In this document: positions 26,263 through 35,853 of the stretch, one piece after another | Position numbering within the stretch: position 1 is the first letter of the stretch | Layout of the letters: every line of letters begins with the position of its first letter | NCBI GenBank assembly: GCA_018242765.1 | Contig: JAFEBH010000009.1 | Span: forward strand, 124,001 to 188,000 | Origin: Nitrospira sp. | GTDB taxonomy: Bacteria > Nitrospirota > Nitrospiria > Nitrospirales > Nitrospiraceae | Reading direction: 5' to 3' | DNA: 64,000 nt | Notes under the pieces: model-generated | The model's database searches: none | What the model saw: the letters and a program-made list of their open reading frames with translations, nothing else | Told to the model about the DNA's origin: nothing | Position numbers and translations under genes: made by a program

Positions 26263-26865
26263 ATGGCCACCAACTCCTCATATGGTCGACGGGCGTTTCT
26301 GAAAGATTCAGTCATTTCGACTGTCAGGGCAGCACAGGAACTCGTCACGCACGCGGATGCTTCCGCTGTCGAGGCCGCTGCGCCTTCGGTGCGACCGGAT
26401 TGGTTGCGTCCTCCCGGTGCTGTGGCGGAAGGAGTTTTCCTGAACCGTTGCACCATGTGCAACGATTGTGTTACGGCCTGTCCTCCGGGGGCCATTGCTG
26501 CGCATCCGGTTGATGGGACCCCCATCCTCTACGCCGATCAGTCCCCGTGCCTGTTATGCGAAGATTTCCCCTGCATCTCGGCGTGCCAAACGGACGCGCT
26601 CGTGCCGGTCCTGGGGATTGACCAGGTTCAAATGGGGATGGCGGAGGTATCGCATCGACTCTGCACGGCCGGTCAGGGTTGCCATGCCTGTGTTTCGAAG
26701 TGCCCGACAAATGCCCTCGCTCTGGATGTCGCCTCACTGCGTCTGTCGGTTTCTCAGGAAGCTTGCGTGGGGTGCGGCATATGCGAGATGATTTGCAAGA
26801 CAGTCAATGATCGTGTCGCGATCCGTGTGATCCCGGCAAGGCAGAGGGCGAGGGTTGCCCCATGA
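26263..26865 (+). CDS. Tat-exported four-cluster ferredoxin, NapG/MauM-like
   Basis: A 200-residue iron-sulfur protein with a twin-arginine motif near the start (YGRRAFLK) and four Cys groups for [4Fe-4S] clusters: CTMCNDCVTACP, CLLCEDFPCISAC, CTAGQGCHACVSKCP and CVGCGICEMICK. NapG-type proteins pass electrons to periplasmic molybdoenzymes or their quinol partners. I set the start at 26263 because the in-frame upstream extension lies in the REP-like element and because this ATG puts RRAFLK at the N-terminus. It is followed by a TorD-like chaperone gene, consistent with a Tat-exported molybdoenzyme system. Confidence 0.88.
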   Translation: MATNSSYGRRAFLKDSVISTVRAAQELVTHADASAVEAAAPSVRPDWLRPPGAVAEGVFLNRCTMCNDCVTACPPGAIAAHPVDGTPILYADQSPCLLCEDFPCISACQTDALVPVLGIDQVQMGMAEVSHRLCTAGQGCHACVSKCPTNALALDVASLRLSVSQEACVGCGICEMICKTVNDRVAIRVIPARQRARVAP

Positions 26866-27039
26866 GCCGGTGGTGCTTCAATCATGATCGTATCGGCGTG
26901 ATCGCGACTCTAGGAAGGCCGGTGAGTTCTCCCTTGACTTCACCCCGGCCATTTCATATACATACATGGCTTTTGCGTCGCACCTTGGACCGTGATGGTC
27001 GGGAGACAGGGTGAAGATGACGGACAGGAGGCGATTTCT

Positions 27040-28017
27040 ATGACGAGTCAACAGCCGATGCACAGAGTTTCTGCATCTGCAACCGCCATGTTGCCGAACC
27101 CTTCCACAATGAAGGATTCCCCTGCCGTTGAGCGGGCACTCAGTCGAAGCAAGGTTTACCTGCTGGTCTCCTGGAGCCTCCTCTATCCGGAAGATGAAGA
27201 ATTTCTGGACTATTTGCGGTGTGGTGAATTTGTCGAGGACGGTCGGACGGCGCTTGATGCGCTGGGCGTTGCCCTCGGCGCTGATGGGAGCCAACGTGCC
27301 AAGGACAAGCTTGTCGCGCTGAAAAAACAGTTGGACTTAGTGGAGGGACTGATCGCTTCAGAATGCGTCAATTGGCAACTGAGCGATCTCCAGTCGGAAC
27401 ATCGCCGCGTGTTCAGTAACGTGATTACGCTCGATTGTCCTCCCTATGAGACCCTCTTCGGAAACGACCATGTGTTCGCCCAGTCTCACGTCATGGGCGA
27501 CATCTCTGGATTCTACAAGGCCTTTGGAGTCGAACTCTCCAAAGACATCCATGAACGGCTGGATCACCTCAGTGTGGAATTCGAGTTCATGCATTTCCTT
27601 GCGTACAAGGAGTCCTACTCGCTCTGCCATGATGGGCCTGAAAAGACCCAGATCGTGGTGGAGGCACAAAAGAAATTTGTGAAGAATCATATCGGTCGAT
27701 GGGTGCCGTTGTTCTGCCGCATGTTGGCCAAAAAGGCAGACTCCGGCCTGTTCAAGTTGGTCGCCGATATGACGGCCGATTGGATGGAGTTTGAGACGGC
27801 GTTCTTAGCGGTGACGCCTCAACCCTACACAGAAACCGATTATCGACCCGCAACGTTCAGTTCGCCGGAAGGTCAAACGTATGAATGCGGTGCGCAAGAC
27901 CAAGGGAATGAGTTGAGCATGTTGCTGAACGAAGTCGGGGCCCAGTCCTTCATGGATGTGAAAGAGAAAGACAAGGACAAGGATCAAGAAGAGGGCCGGC
28001 CTTCTGGAACGGCCTGA
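27040..28017 (+). CDS. TorD/NarJ-like molybdoenzyme chaperone
   Basis: A 325-residue cytoplasmic helical protein. The core (about 45-260) has the TorD/NarJ layout: YLLVSWSLLYPEDEEFLDYL, EHRRVFSNVITLDCPPYETLFG and EFEFMHFLAYKE. Such chaperones bind the Tat signal of the catalytic subunit and hold it for cofactor insertion. The start at 27040 follows AGGAGG by eight bases. The C-terminus is a charged Lys/Asp repeat (KEKDKDKDQEE). In Nitrospira proteins of this type occur with nitrite oxidoreductase genes; assignment of this client to NXR is an inference from the neighbours. Confidence 0.85.
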   Translation: MTSQQPMHRVSASATAMLPNPSTMKDSPAVERALSRSKVYLLVSWSLLYPEDEEFLDYLRCGEFVEDGRTALDALGVALGADGSQRAKDKLVALKKQLDLVEGLIASECVNWQLSDLQSEHRRVFSNVITLDCPPYETLFGNDHVFAQSHVMGDISGFYKAFGVELSKDIHERLDHLSVEFEFMHFLAYKESYSLCHDGPEKTQIVVEAQKKFVKNHIGRWVPLFCRMLAKKADSGLFKLVADMTADWMEFETAFLAVTPQPYTETDYRPATFSSPEGQTYECGAQDQGNELSMLLNEVGAQSFMDVKEKDKDKDQEEGRPSGTA

Positions 28018-28095
28018 GTGACTGTCAACATGATCGGTACGGTTCGAGAGTAGATGTTATCTTTATCCAATTATTCATGAGGAGGGAGTAATACT

Positions 28096-29046
28096 ATGAG
28101 GGTAGCGCAGACGACCAACAAGAAATTGGTGTTTGCCATTCTTCTCTCCGCCCTCACTGTCGGCCTGATGCTGACGTTGGGGCGAGTGCCACTCGCCGTC
28201 AGTCAGCCGGTGACGATACCGGCCAAGACGGTTAAGGGGCCAATTCCAATGGACGGTGCCAATCCCGTGTGGGAGAGCGTCCCTGGAGTTGTCGTTCCTC
28301 TGAGCGGTCAGTTGATCACCACCCCGATGCACCCGAATATTTCGGTGAAGTCGGTGTTCGTGAAAGCGATGACGAACGGCAAAGAGGTGGGGTTGCGATT
28401 GGAATGGCTCGATCAGACGAAGAATGATACGGCGATCGGCCCACAAGACTTTCGCGATCAGGTGGCGCTGATGTTCCCGGTGAATACGGCTGGAGCTCCA
28501 CCGTTCCAGTGTATGGGGCAATCCGGCGGTACCACCAACATCTGGCGATGGAATGCTGAGTGGCAGAAGGATATCGGTAAAGACAGCGCCGGAATCTGGG
28601 ATGTCGACGATCAGTACCCCGGCATTTTCTGGGATTACTATTTTGAAGAGCCGGCGGGAGGCGTCACTTATCCTGACCGTATCGGTCGCAGTCTCGGGCC
28701 GTTCAATTCCGGGATCTGGTCTGGAAACATTATGTCTGACCCGACGCTTCGTGTGAGCTCTGTTGAGGATTTGAGTGCCAACGGCTTCAGCACCCTCACG
28801 ACGCAAGCTCACCAGGATGTTCTCGGAAACGGTGTCTGGGAGCCGTCAGGGTCCGTGAAGGGCGGCGGGTACACTGGACCAACCTGGCGGGTTGTCGTGA
28901 AGCGGACGTTGGAAACCGGTGATGCGAACGATGTGCAGTTCAAGGCGGGAATGTCGGTGCCCATCGCGTTTGCGGTGTGGGACGGTGCCAACATCGAGCG
29001 AAACGGCATGAAGTCGCTGTCAACCTGGTTTACGTTGAAGCTGTAG
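28096..29046 (+). CDS. Ethylbenzene-dehydrogenase-type heme-binding protein (NxrC-like), copy 1
   Basis: A 316-residue exported protein: signal sequence or anchor at about residues 10-35, then the EB_dh (PF09459) beta-sandwich domain that binds a b-type heme in gamma subunits of type II DMSO-reductase-family enzymes. The conserved Met in FQCMGQ (M140) is a candidate axial heme ligand. WLDQTKNDT, INIWRWNAEW-like NIWRWNAEWQKD and the C-terminal FAVWDGANIERNG are family marks. A GAGGAGGGAG ribosome-binding site precedes the start. The gene is followed by an intrinsic terminator, so it ends a transcript. A paralogue lies at 35032-35853. No nxrA or nxrB is in the window. Confidence 0.85.
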   Translation: MRVAQTTNKKLVFAILLSALTVGLMLTLGRVPLAVSQPVTIPAKTVKGPIPMDGANPVWESVPGVVVPLSGQLITTPMHPNISVKSVFVKAMTNGKEVGLRLEWLDQTKNDTAIGPQDFRDQVALMFPVNTAGAPPFQCMGQSGGTTNIWRWNAEWQKDIGKDSAGIWDVDDQYPGIFWDYYFEEPAGGVTYPDRIGRSLGPFNSGIWSGNIMSDPTLRVSSVEDLSANGFSTLTTQAHQDVLGNGVWEPSGSVKGGGYTGPTWRVVVKRTLETGDANDVQFKAGMSVPIAFAVWDGANIERNGMKSLSTWFTLKL

Positions 29047-29101
29047 TGTCTGATTAGTGCGAGGCAGCCCCCGCGCTGTCTTGTAACACGCTTTCAAAAG
29101 A

Positions 29102-29149
29102 GGCCTCGGATTGATGCCCTGGAGTGGGGAACGATCCGAGGCTTTTTTT
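29102..29149 (+). terminator. Rho-independent terminator after heme protein 1
   Basis: Perfect 9-bp stem GCCTCGGAT/ATCCGAGGC (29103-29111 with 29134-29142) followed directly by seven T residues. It lies about 55 bases after the stop at 29046. Confidence 0.9.
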
Positions 29150-29272
29150 GTGTCGTGACGTGGATTCATCCGCATGTTCCATCCGGGTAGGATTGCATTT
29201 CGCCTTGAGCGGAATGTATAAAATTCAAGAAATCAAAGTAACTGATTTTCAAGAGTAAAAGGACATCAGACC

Positions 29273-31051
29273 ATGAATGTCTCGCTCCTTTTTCCTCCGA
29301 CATGGCACCCCTCGCAGCCCTACCTCAGCTTGCCGTCTCTGACGGGGTTTTTACACCAAGGTGGGATTTCCAATGTCTCTCAGCGCGATCTGGGCATCGA
29401 ATTGTTGGATGTCATACTGACCAAGAGCTATGCGGCAGAGATATACCAACAGTTGACGGCCAAGCAGCGAGAATTGGAGCGAAGTCAAACTGGAGAGACC
29501 GGGCCCGGTAGTCGTGAGCATTATGGGAAGGTGACGAACTCGCTTGATCGGTTCGCCTATTTGGTCGACCGGATTGAGTTGGCCAAAGAAACCCTGCGAA
29601 GCGAAGAGTTTTACGACCCTGATGCCTATCGTGCCAGTCTGTTCATGATCGACAAGTGGCTGGAAGTCGTCTCTTCCGTCTACTTCCCGACCCGATTGAC
29701 TGTCGTCGATAATCAGTTTGGGAGCTACTCGATCTATTCCTCAAAGGATCTGATGCGGGTCGTGCGCGACGAAGCACAGAACCCGTTTCTCAGTCTCTTC
29801 CGTGACCGATTCATTCCCTCGATCGTCAACAGCCGTCCGGATCTTATCGGGGTATCGATTACCGCCACCTCTCAGATCATCCCAGGTCTCACCCTCTGTC
29901 GACTGATCAAGGAAGCCGCTCCAGATCTGCATATCACGATCGGCGGCAGCATTTTTACCCGTTTGGTCGATAATATCCGCCGGTGCCCTAGCTTGTTCGA
30001 GCTCACCGACGATATCGTCGTGTTTGAGGGGGAGACGGCCTTGCTGGAGTTGGTCAATCAATTGGCGGGCAAGAAAGACTACAGTAAGGTGCCCAACCTG
30101 ATCTATCGCCAGAACGGCAAGATCACGGTCAACCAGCCGTTCTACTCTGAGAATGTGAATCAGCTTCCGGCCCCGAATTATGATGGTTTCCCCCTGGATC
30201 TCTACCTCTCGCCTGAACCAGTCCTTCCGGTTCAGTTTTCGCGCGGCTGTTACTACAAGGATTGCGCGTTTTGTGCATTGACCCTTGACCACCAGAATTT
30301 CAGGCAGAAGGACCCGAGTCGTACGGTCGAAGAATTGCAATGGCTGAAACAGCGTTACGGGGCACGACACTTCTTTTTCACCGACGAGTGTTTTGCCCTG
30401 TCACCGACCAAACGGTTGTGTCAGCAACTGATCGACAAGCAGGTCGACGTGAAGTGGACCTGCGAGATGCGCTTCGAAAAAAACCTCTCCCGCGAGCTGT
30501 TGGCTTCGATGCGGGATGCCGGCTGTCTGAAGATCGTGTTTGGGTTGGAGTCCTTCAATCAGCGCATCATGGATTTTATGAAGAAGGGGATCAAGCAGGA
30601 GTGGGTCCGGCGGGTGGCGGATGACTGTGTGGATCTCGGCATTGCTGTGCATTGTTACATCATCGTCGGGTTCCCCACGGAGAAGGAAGAAGAAGCGCTC
30701 GAGACCATGAACTTCGTCGTTGAAAACAAGCGGCTGCACGAGTCGTACGGCTTTTCGTGCCAGCCCTGTCTGTTTGACTTGGAAAAGGAAGCGCCGATCA
30801 TGAGTGATCCCGGCGGCTATGGCATCCGTCGGATCATGCGACCGTCCGCAGAAGATCTGAGCCTTGGGTTCTTCTACGAAGTACAAGAAGGCATGACTCC
30901 GGATGAAGCGGAACGGTTGTATCAGTACGTGTACGGCAGGATCAGCGAAGTGGTGTGCGAGCTGCCGTTCAATTATGCGATGGCGGACGGGTTGCTCTAC
31001 ATCTCGCGCGCTAAAGCAGGAGCAAAACCGGTGTCGATGGCCGCACATTGA
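29273..31051 (+). CDS. B12-binding-type radical SAM protein
   Basis: A 592-residue enzyme. The N-terminal half (about 1-280) resembles a cobalamin-binding domain (SLLFPPTWHPSQPYLSLPSL, LIGVSITATSQIIPGL, ITIGGSIFTRL). The radical SAM core follows, with cluster Cys in RGCYYKDCAFCAL, a CX4CX2C spacing, then FFFTDECFALSP and VFGLESFNQRIMDFMKKG. Such enzymes do methyl transfer or other radical chemistry on cofactors, lipids or peptides. Its place in the NXR-type block suggests cofactor or protein maturation, but no substrate can be read from the sequence. It has its own intergenic region after the terminator at 29149. Confidence 0.85.
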   Translation: MNVSLLFPPTWHPSQPYLSLPSLTGFLHQGGISNVSQRDLGIELLDVILTKSYAAEIYQQLTAKQRELERSQTGETGPGSREHYGKVTNSLDRFAYLVDRIELAKETLRSEEFYDPDAYRASLFMIDKWLEVVSSVYFPTRLTVVDNQFGSYSIYSSKDLMRVVRDEAQNPFLSLFRDRFIPSIVNSRPDLIGVSITATSQIIPGLTLCRLIKEAAPDLHITIGGSIFTRLVDNIRRCPSLFELTDDIVVFEGETALLELVNQLAGKKDYSKVPNLIYRQNGKITVNQPFYSENVNQLPAPNYDGFPLDLYLSPEPVLPVQFSRGCYYKDCAFCALTLDHQNFRQKDPSRTVEELQWLKQRYGARHFFFTDECFALSPTKRLCQQLIDKQVDVKWTCEMRFEKNLSRELLASMRDAGCLKIVFGLESFNQRIMDFMKKGIKQEWVRRVADDCVDLGIAVHCYIIVGFPTEKEEEALETMNFVVENKRLHESYGFSCQPCLFDLEKEAPIMSDPGGYGIRRIMRPSAEDLSLGFFYEVQEGMTPDEAERLYQYVYGRISEVVCELPFNYAMADGLLYISRAKAGAKPVSMAAH

Positions 31052-31077
31052 CCCTCTTTTTCTACGGCAGCTATAAT
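31048..31077 (+). promoter_or_regulatory. Strong sigma-70-type promoter before the membrane protein gene
   Basis: -35 TTGACC (31048-31053), 18-base spacer, perfect -10 TATAAT (31072-31077), overlapping the end of the radical SAM gene. The ATG at 31088 lies ten bases downstream, so the leader is nearly absent unless the ATG at 31100 is used. Confidence 0.65.
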
Positions 31078-31087
31078 ATCGATTCCT

Positions 31088-32224
31088 ATGGATGGAGTGA
31101 TGAAGTCGGCGACGCTGACCGAACGAGTGATCGGAAAAGTATCGGACTTTGGTCCGTTGTTTGACTATACGATCAAGCTCGTATTTCTCGCATCCTTCCT
31201 TGAACTTGTGTTGTACCGTTTGTTGTCGCGTCTTGGGATGCATCTCAGTAAGATGGCCGCCACGCATCCATGGATCACTCCGACATTCACGGCCTTGACC
31301 GAAGTGGGGGCATGGCTTCTCAACATCGTTGCGGTGTTGTTGTTTTTGGGCCTGACGCTCGCCATGGTCAATCGTTGGGGAGGGACTGACAACAGTCGGC
31401 TGGTGAAACTGGGGATCATCGGGACAGCCCTGTTATTGCTGCTCACCGGTGGGTTTTTGGTCGTGCAACCGGGGATGCTCGGTGCAATTGTCTACAACGG
31501 GTTGACCCTGTTGGTGCTGACGGTGTTTGTTTCGGACTATGTAATGACGCACAGGGAACCTGCCCAACGAGCGTTGGCCGTTACCTATTGCCTGGGCATA
31601 TCCGGATGGTTGTATTATCAGATCGTGTCGACGAGCTATAGTCTGATGGGAACGATTGCGCAGCCTCCCCTGGTGTACGAATCACATCGTATGGGAGAGG
31701 CGTTGATGGTACTGGCCAGTTTCTGTGCTTTTCTGGCCTATGGCAAAAGCAAGAGCCTCTCGTTGCGAACGAAGAATCGGCAGCAACGCAACCGAGCCAT
31801 CTGGTTTTGGGCAGTCACGGGCGTCACGTTTACCGCTCTCATTGTGGTGGACTACCTGTTGGATCGTATTACTCCTGGATTCGCGTCTGCGTTTCGGCAA
31901 GCGTCGCAAGGCATCGGGTGGATCTTCCAGTTCGGGATGGGCTACACGTTCTATCTTCCTTTTGCCGTCTATGTCGCAGGATTACTCTGTTGGTCCTACA
32001 CGGTGGTGAAGCTCGTGACCATGGGGAGATTGGCCGGCTACGGAATCGGGCTGATGTTCATTGCCGGCTATGCGTTGTTATTTTCAAACTTGACGTTGAT
32101 GGTGGTGCTTGGGGTGATGCTGCTGACCTGTGATCGGGTGAAGGTAGCGACAGCCGAAGCATTATCGGCGAGTGCCGGTCCCATGATGCCGGCACCGGAT
32201 GGATTGATGACCGGTCGGGCATAA
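31088..32224 (+). CDS. Multi-pass membrane protein of unknown function
   Basis: A 378-residue protein with about ten hydrophobic segments, the first two near residues 25-45 and 70-90 and others through residue 350. It begins MDGVMKS; the internal Met at 31100 is an alternative start. The helices contain few His residues, so a heme-carrying role is not evident. It sits between the radical SAM gene and a TPR gene in the NXR-type block, behind its own strong promoter. I do not recognise the family. Confidence 0.75.
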   Translation: MDGVMKSATLTERVIGKVSDFGPLFDYTIKLVFLASFLELVLYRLLSRLGMHLSKMAATHPWITPTFTALTEVGAWLLNIVAVLLFLGLTLAMVNRWGGTDNSRLVKLGIIGTALLLLLTGGFLVVQPGMLGAIVYNGLTLLVLTVFVSDYVMTHREPAQRALAVTYCLGISGWLYYQIVSTSYSLMGTIAQPPLVYESHRMGEALMVLASFCAFLAYGKSKSLSLRTKNRQQRNRAIWFWAVTGVTFTALIVVDYLLDRITPGFASAFRQASQGIGWIFQFGMGYTFYLPFAVYVAGLLCWSYTVVKLVTMGRLAGYGIGLMFIAGYALLFSNLTLMVVLGVMLLTCDRVKVATAEALSASAGPMMPAPDGLMTGRA

Positions 32225-32243
32225 GCCCAGAACGAGTTGAACA

Positions 32244-33050
32244 ATGGACACACCTGCATCCATGCCCCCGCAAGGGGACACTGCCGTTGATCTTGGCGAT
32301 CAGCCCCTCACTCCGGACGAAGAGATCGCCGGGATTGAAAAACTGTTGGCCAGTGAGCCGGAAGATTTTCAGGCGCGTTGCCGACTGGGAGAATTATATT
32401 TCAGCAAAGGGCGCCTCGACGATGCGTTGGCGGAGGTCAAGAAGGCCATAGAGATGGCGGAATCCCTTCGCGCTGAAATGAACCGTTCGCTCGCCATGTA
32501 TTATGCAAACTTGGGCACGATTTACGCGACCAAGAGCATGGCCGATGAAGCAGAGGCCGAGTTTCAGCATGCGCTACAAGTTTTTCCCCATGACGTGCTG
32601 GCGCTCTTCAACCTGGGGAGACTCTACGCGGATAAGAAACAGTATATGGAGGCGAAGGGGTACTATGAACGCCTCGTAGAAATCACACAGGATGATCCGA
32701 TCGCTTGGTATAACCTTGCCGGCGTCTATATCGAGCTGGATAACCCCCAGGTGTCCGATTACAACACGATCGACATGGGGATCCAGTGTTATCTCCGTAC
32801 GCTGGAATTGGACCCCAAGCATTTGGAATCGGCCTTCAAGCTGATGGAGATCGCGCTCAATCATAAAAAGACCGATTTGGCGATTCGCGTCATGGAAAGT
32901 GCAGTGGAGCACAATCCAGACGAGCCGCTGGCCTATTACAATCTCATCAGCGTGTACGACAAGTGCAAGATGTTTGAACAGGCCGAAGAGGCCAGAAAGC
33001 GGTTGAAGGAGCGGTTTGCCAAAAAGGCCAAGGATGGTCCGAGGTCCTGA
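32244..33050 (+). CDS. TPR repeat protein
   Basis: A 268-residue helical protein with about six tetratricopeptide repeats, for example PEDFQARCRLGELYFSKG, AMYYANLGTIYATKS, DVLALFNLGRLYADKK and PIAWYNLAGVYIELD. No signal peptide. TPR arrays mediate protein-protein contacts and commonly act as assembly factors. It lies 20 bases after the membrane protein gene and 25 bases before tatA, suggesting one transcript. Confidence 0.9.
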   Translation: MDTPASMPPQGDTAVDLGDQPLTPDEEIAGIEKLLASEPEDFQARCRLGELYFSKGRLDDALAEVKKAIEMAESLRAEMNRSLAMYYANLGTIYATKSMADEAEAEFQHALQVFPHDVLALFNLGRLYADKKQYMEAKGYYERLVEITQDDPIAWYNLAGVYIELDNPQVSDYNTIDMGIQCYLRTLELDPKHLESAFKLMEIALNHKKTDLAIRVMESAVEHNPDEPLAYYNLISVYDKCKMFEQAEEARKRLKERFAKKAKDGPRS

Positions 33051-33074
33051 TTCACTTTAAGAACGAGGTGTCCT

Positions 33075-33350
33075 ATGTTCGGCAGTCTAGGGTTCACCGA
33101 GCTGATCCTCATCCTTATGATCGTGTTGATCATCTTCGGCGCCGGGAAACTTCCACAGTTAGGCGAAGGGCTTGGAAAGGCGATCAAGGGCTTCAAGAAG
33201 TCCGTGCATGAGGCGGAGGCCATCGAAGCCGAAGCGCAAGCAACGGCACAACAGACTGCTGCTCCTCAAGTGGCCACGGCCGCTCCGGCTCAGAGTGCTC
33301 CCTTAAGTCAGCCGGCAGGGGCTACGGTGCAGTCGGCTCCACGCGCATAG
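33075..33350 (+). CDS. tatA: Twin-arginine translocase subunit TatA/E
   Basis: A 91-residue protein with the TatA layout: short N-terminus [10 protein letters not shown], membrane helix ([14 protein letters not shown]), the [21 protein letters not shown] hinge and amphipathic helix ([16 protein letters not shown]), then a low-complexity Ala/Gln/Pro tail. TatA forms the export pore for folded proteins. Neither tatB nor tatC is in the window. Its presence beside a Tat ferredoxin and TorD chaperone suggests it is dedicated to, or co-expressed with, that export need. Confidence 0.93.
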   Translation: MFGSLGFTELILILMIVLIIFGAGKLPQLGEGLGKAIKGFKKSVHEAEAIEAEAQATAQQTAAPQVATAAPAQSAPLSQPAGATVQSAPRA

Positions 33351-33611
33351 CAGGATGTTGAAAAAGTCATCCAGCGACGCTCTCGCGGCGCCTTCAAACG
33401 CGTGAAACGTATCTCGCCCTTCGACGGGAGTCAGGGCCGTGAGTATGTCGAACGGTGAAACGTCGTTCGCGTGTGAAATACGAGAGGCGAGCACCGAGGC
33501 ACGAGAGTGCGGCCTTGGTCGGTGAAAGCGCGTCTTGGACTTCGGCGAGCTCAGTCGAGCCGCGCGCTGGGGTGGGCGGGTGAAAAGCGACGGTCATTTT
33601 GAACATCCTGC
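33350..33611. repeat. REP-like inverted-repeat element 2 (long form)
   Basis: Begins within the tatA stop codon with GCAGGATGTTGAAAAAG and ends CATTTTGAACATCCTGC, a near-perfect terminal inverted repeat 262 bp apart. The interior holds smaller inverted blocks including a TTCGAC...TCAGG motif like that in the MITE at 12409 and in the gap before the second cytochrome gene. No gene is encoded inside. Confidence 0.75.
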
Positions 33612-33678
33612 GCTGAAAGTCGAACGTGCGTAAGCGGCAAGATAATTTTTTAATAGTCCCCTAGAAAGCGTCGTACTT

Positions 33679-34932
33679 ATGGAAACCGAACTCTGTTTAG
33701 CTGCCGGATACATAGAGACCTTCGCTGGTAACGGGAAGGCCAGAAGTACGGGTGATGGTAAGCGTGCAGTGAAAGCGGGAATCCCGCTTCCCCATCATGC
33801 GGCGCTCGATCGGGAAGAACAGTGGTTCTATTTCGCGGAATCGGGATCGGATCGCATCCGACGTGTGCATCTGCAAGAAGGGACGGTCCACAACTTCGCC
33901 GGTATCGGGGAAACCTGCTATAGCGGCGATGACGGGGTGTGTGGGGAGGCAGGGCTCTACTTGCCTCTCGGGGTTGCCTTTGACTCTCGGAATAATCTGT
34001 ACATCTGTGACTCTGGGAGCAATCGGATTCGGAAAGTCGATCATGAGACAGGCATCATCACCACCGTGGTCGGAACCGGTCAGCATGGGTTTAACGGGGA
34101 CGGACCGGCACGTGAGGTCAATCTGACATGGCCGGCCGCCATCGCATTCGGTACGGACGATGTGTTGTATATCGCCGACACACAAGCGCATAAGGTTCGA
34201 CGGTACGATCCCAAAACCGATCTGGTGACGACGATAGCGGGAACCTGGACGGCTGAGGACGATGCGCGGGAACAGCCGCTGGTAGCAAGGAATCTCGTGG
34301 TGCTTTCCGGTGATGCGATCGGGATCGATTTCAGTGATGATCAAGGATGGCTCATGCCGGTCTGTTCCGATGGGCTCGATATGTCGATGTATCTGGATGA
34401 TGGAAAGCCTGCGATGGACGCGCGTCTCTACGACATCGTCGGGATTGCGGTCGACAGTAAGGACGATGTGTATGTGGTCGACAAGGGAAGCAATCGTGTC
34501 AGAAAGATCGATGTTCAGACTGGTGTGATCTCGACCGTTGCAGGGGTCTGTCGGTATGGATATGACGGTGACGACAAGCCGGCTGTTCGGGCCATGCTGC
34601 ATGCTCCGGAAGCCGCGATCTTTGACCGAGATGGCCATCTCTATATTTCCGACACCATGAACCATCGCGTGCGGAAGGTGGACGGCAAGACGGGCATGAT
34701 CACCACGGTCGCGGGAAACGGGGACAGCGGCTACGAAGACAAGAATATCGGTGGCTGCGGCGCTGCCCGATTTGTCGCCAAAGAATCTGCCGGACAGTTG
34801 AAGCATGGCGACGGTCTGCTCGGTATCGAAGCGGTGGTGAATTCTCCCGTCGGCTTGGCGATGGACTCACAGGGCCATCTCTATATCTGCGAACGTGGCG
34901 AAAATAAGATCCGTCGATTGAAACTCTCGTAA
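33679..34932 (+). CDS. NHL-repeat beta-propeller protein
   Basis: A 417-residue protein made of NHL repeats with the pattern DSGSNRIRKVDHETGIITTVVGTG, abbreviated here as SNRIRKVDHETGIITTV, recurring about every 55-60 residues; five or six blades are clear. It contains several conserved Cys. No signal peptide is visible, unlike many NHL proteins, so it is probably cytoplasmic. It follows REP-like element 2 and precedes the second heme protein gene. Likely a binding scaffold; partner unknown. Confidence 0.88.
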   Translation: METELCLAAGYIETFAGNGKARSTGDGKRAVKAGIPLPHHAALDREEQWFYFAESGSDRIRRVHLQEGTVHNFAGIGETCYSGDDGVCGEAGLYLPLGVAFDSRNNLYICDSGSNRIRKVDHETGIITTVVGTGQHGFNGDGPAREVNLTWPAAIAFGTDDVLYIADTQAHKVRRYDPKTDLVTTIAGTWTAEDDAREQPLVARNLVVLSGDAIGIDFSDDQGWLMPVCSDGLDMSMYLDDGKPAMDARLYDIVGIAVDSKDDVYVVDKGSNRVRKIDVQTGVISTVAGVCRYGYDGDDKPAVRAMLHAPEAAIFDRDGHLYISDTMNHRVRKVDGKTGMITTVAGNGDSGYEDKNIGGCGAARFVAKESAGQLKHGDGLLGIEAVVNSPVGLAMDSQGHLYICERGENKIRRLKLS

Positions 34933-35031
34933 ACAGCCTACCAATATCTGTCCTCTACTCACATTTGTCTCGATCACGTTTTGTGGTATTCTGAGCGGGA
35001 TCATTCCTCGGAGTACAGCCCCGTGCGAACG

Positions 35032-35853
35032 ATGTCCATCAGTAGCGTTCGGTTTCATGTGCTTGGGTTCTTGTCTGTTCTGATCGTCAGTGCCAGTGTC
35101 CTCGGCGCCTTCGGAGTTCCGTTGGTCAGTTCCGAGGGGATGACGATCCGATCGTTTTTGCTTCAAGGTGAGATGCCGAAGACCGCCGATGATGCGGTCT
35201 GGCAAACGGCCTCGCCCATCACCATTCCGCTTAGCGGTCAAGTCATTACCAGGCCGGTCTGGCCCGAACCGACGGTTCGGGCTCTGACGGTGCGATCTAT
35301 CCACAATGGAACCGACATTGCCTTTCTCCTGGAATGGCAAGACAACACGAAGAACGATCGGCTGACTCCTGGGACCTTCCGGGACGGGGTGGCGATCGGG
35401 TTCCCACTCGGTGATGCCCCGGCGTTCTTTTGTATGGGGCAGTTGGACCACTACGTCAATATCTGGCATTGGAAGGCGGACTGGCAAAGCGATATCGATC
35501 GCCGGGCCGCGCGAGCTCCTGAGAAAAAAGACGGAGGCGTGCGAACATTCGAAGTCATTCCACGACGAGTATCCTCCGTGGAGGACCTCATCGGTGGAGG
35601 TTTCAGTACGTTGACGACGAAAGATAAACAGGGGCGCGTGCAGGGGCAAGCGTTTTGGAAAGATGGAGTGTGGCACGTCATGATGCGCCGTCCACTGCTC
35701 AGCGAGGAACAGGAGAACGAAGCGACACTCATTCCTGGACGCATCCAAACTGTGTCATTTTCTGTCTGGAATGGAGAAAATAAGGAACGGAACGGCCAAA
35801 AAGCGGTGGCGCCCTGGTTTCAGCTGCGCATCGATCCGGTAGCAGGGCTGTAG
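35032..35853 (+). CDS. Ethylbenzene-dehydrogenase-type heme-binding protein (NxrC-like), copy 2
   Basis: A 273-residue exported paralogue of the protein at 28096-29046. Signal sequence about residues 8-27, then the EB_dh domain with matching landmarks: ITIPLSGQVIT, LEWQDNTKND, FFCMGQ (M135, candidate heme ligand), VNIWHWKADWQSD and FSVWNGENKERNG. I prefer the ATG at 35032, which gives a proper signal peptide; the frame is open to a TTG at 34981. It is shorter than copy 1, mainly through a shorter segment between the IWHWKADW region and the SSVEDL motif. Function as a b-heme electron-transfer subunit is inferred from the family. Confidence 0.83.
   Translation: MSISSVRFHVLGFLSVLIVSASVLGAFGVPLVSSEGMTIRSFLLQGEMPKTADDAVWQTASPITIPLSGQVITRPVWPEPTVRALTVRSIHNGTDIAFLLEWQDNTKNDRLTPGTFRDGVAIGFPLGDAPAFFCMGQLDHYVNIWHWKADWQSDIDRRAARAPEKKDGGVRTFEVIPRRVSSVEDLIGGGFSTLTTKDKQGRVQGQAFWKDGVWHVMMRRPLLSEEQENEATLIPGRIQTVSFSVWNGENKERNGQKAVAPWFQLRIDPVAGL

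Noticed and set aside
33697..34806. 369-codon minus-strand frame inside the NHL gene
   Set aside because: Antisense shadow created by the repeats and codon bias of the NHL gene.
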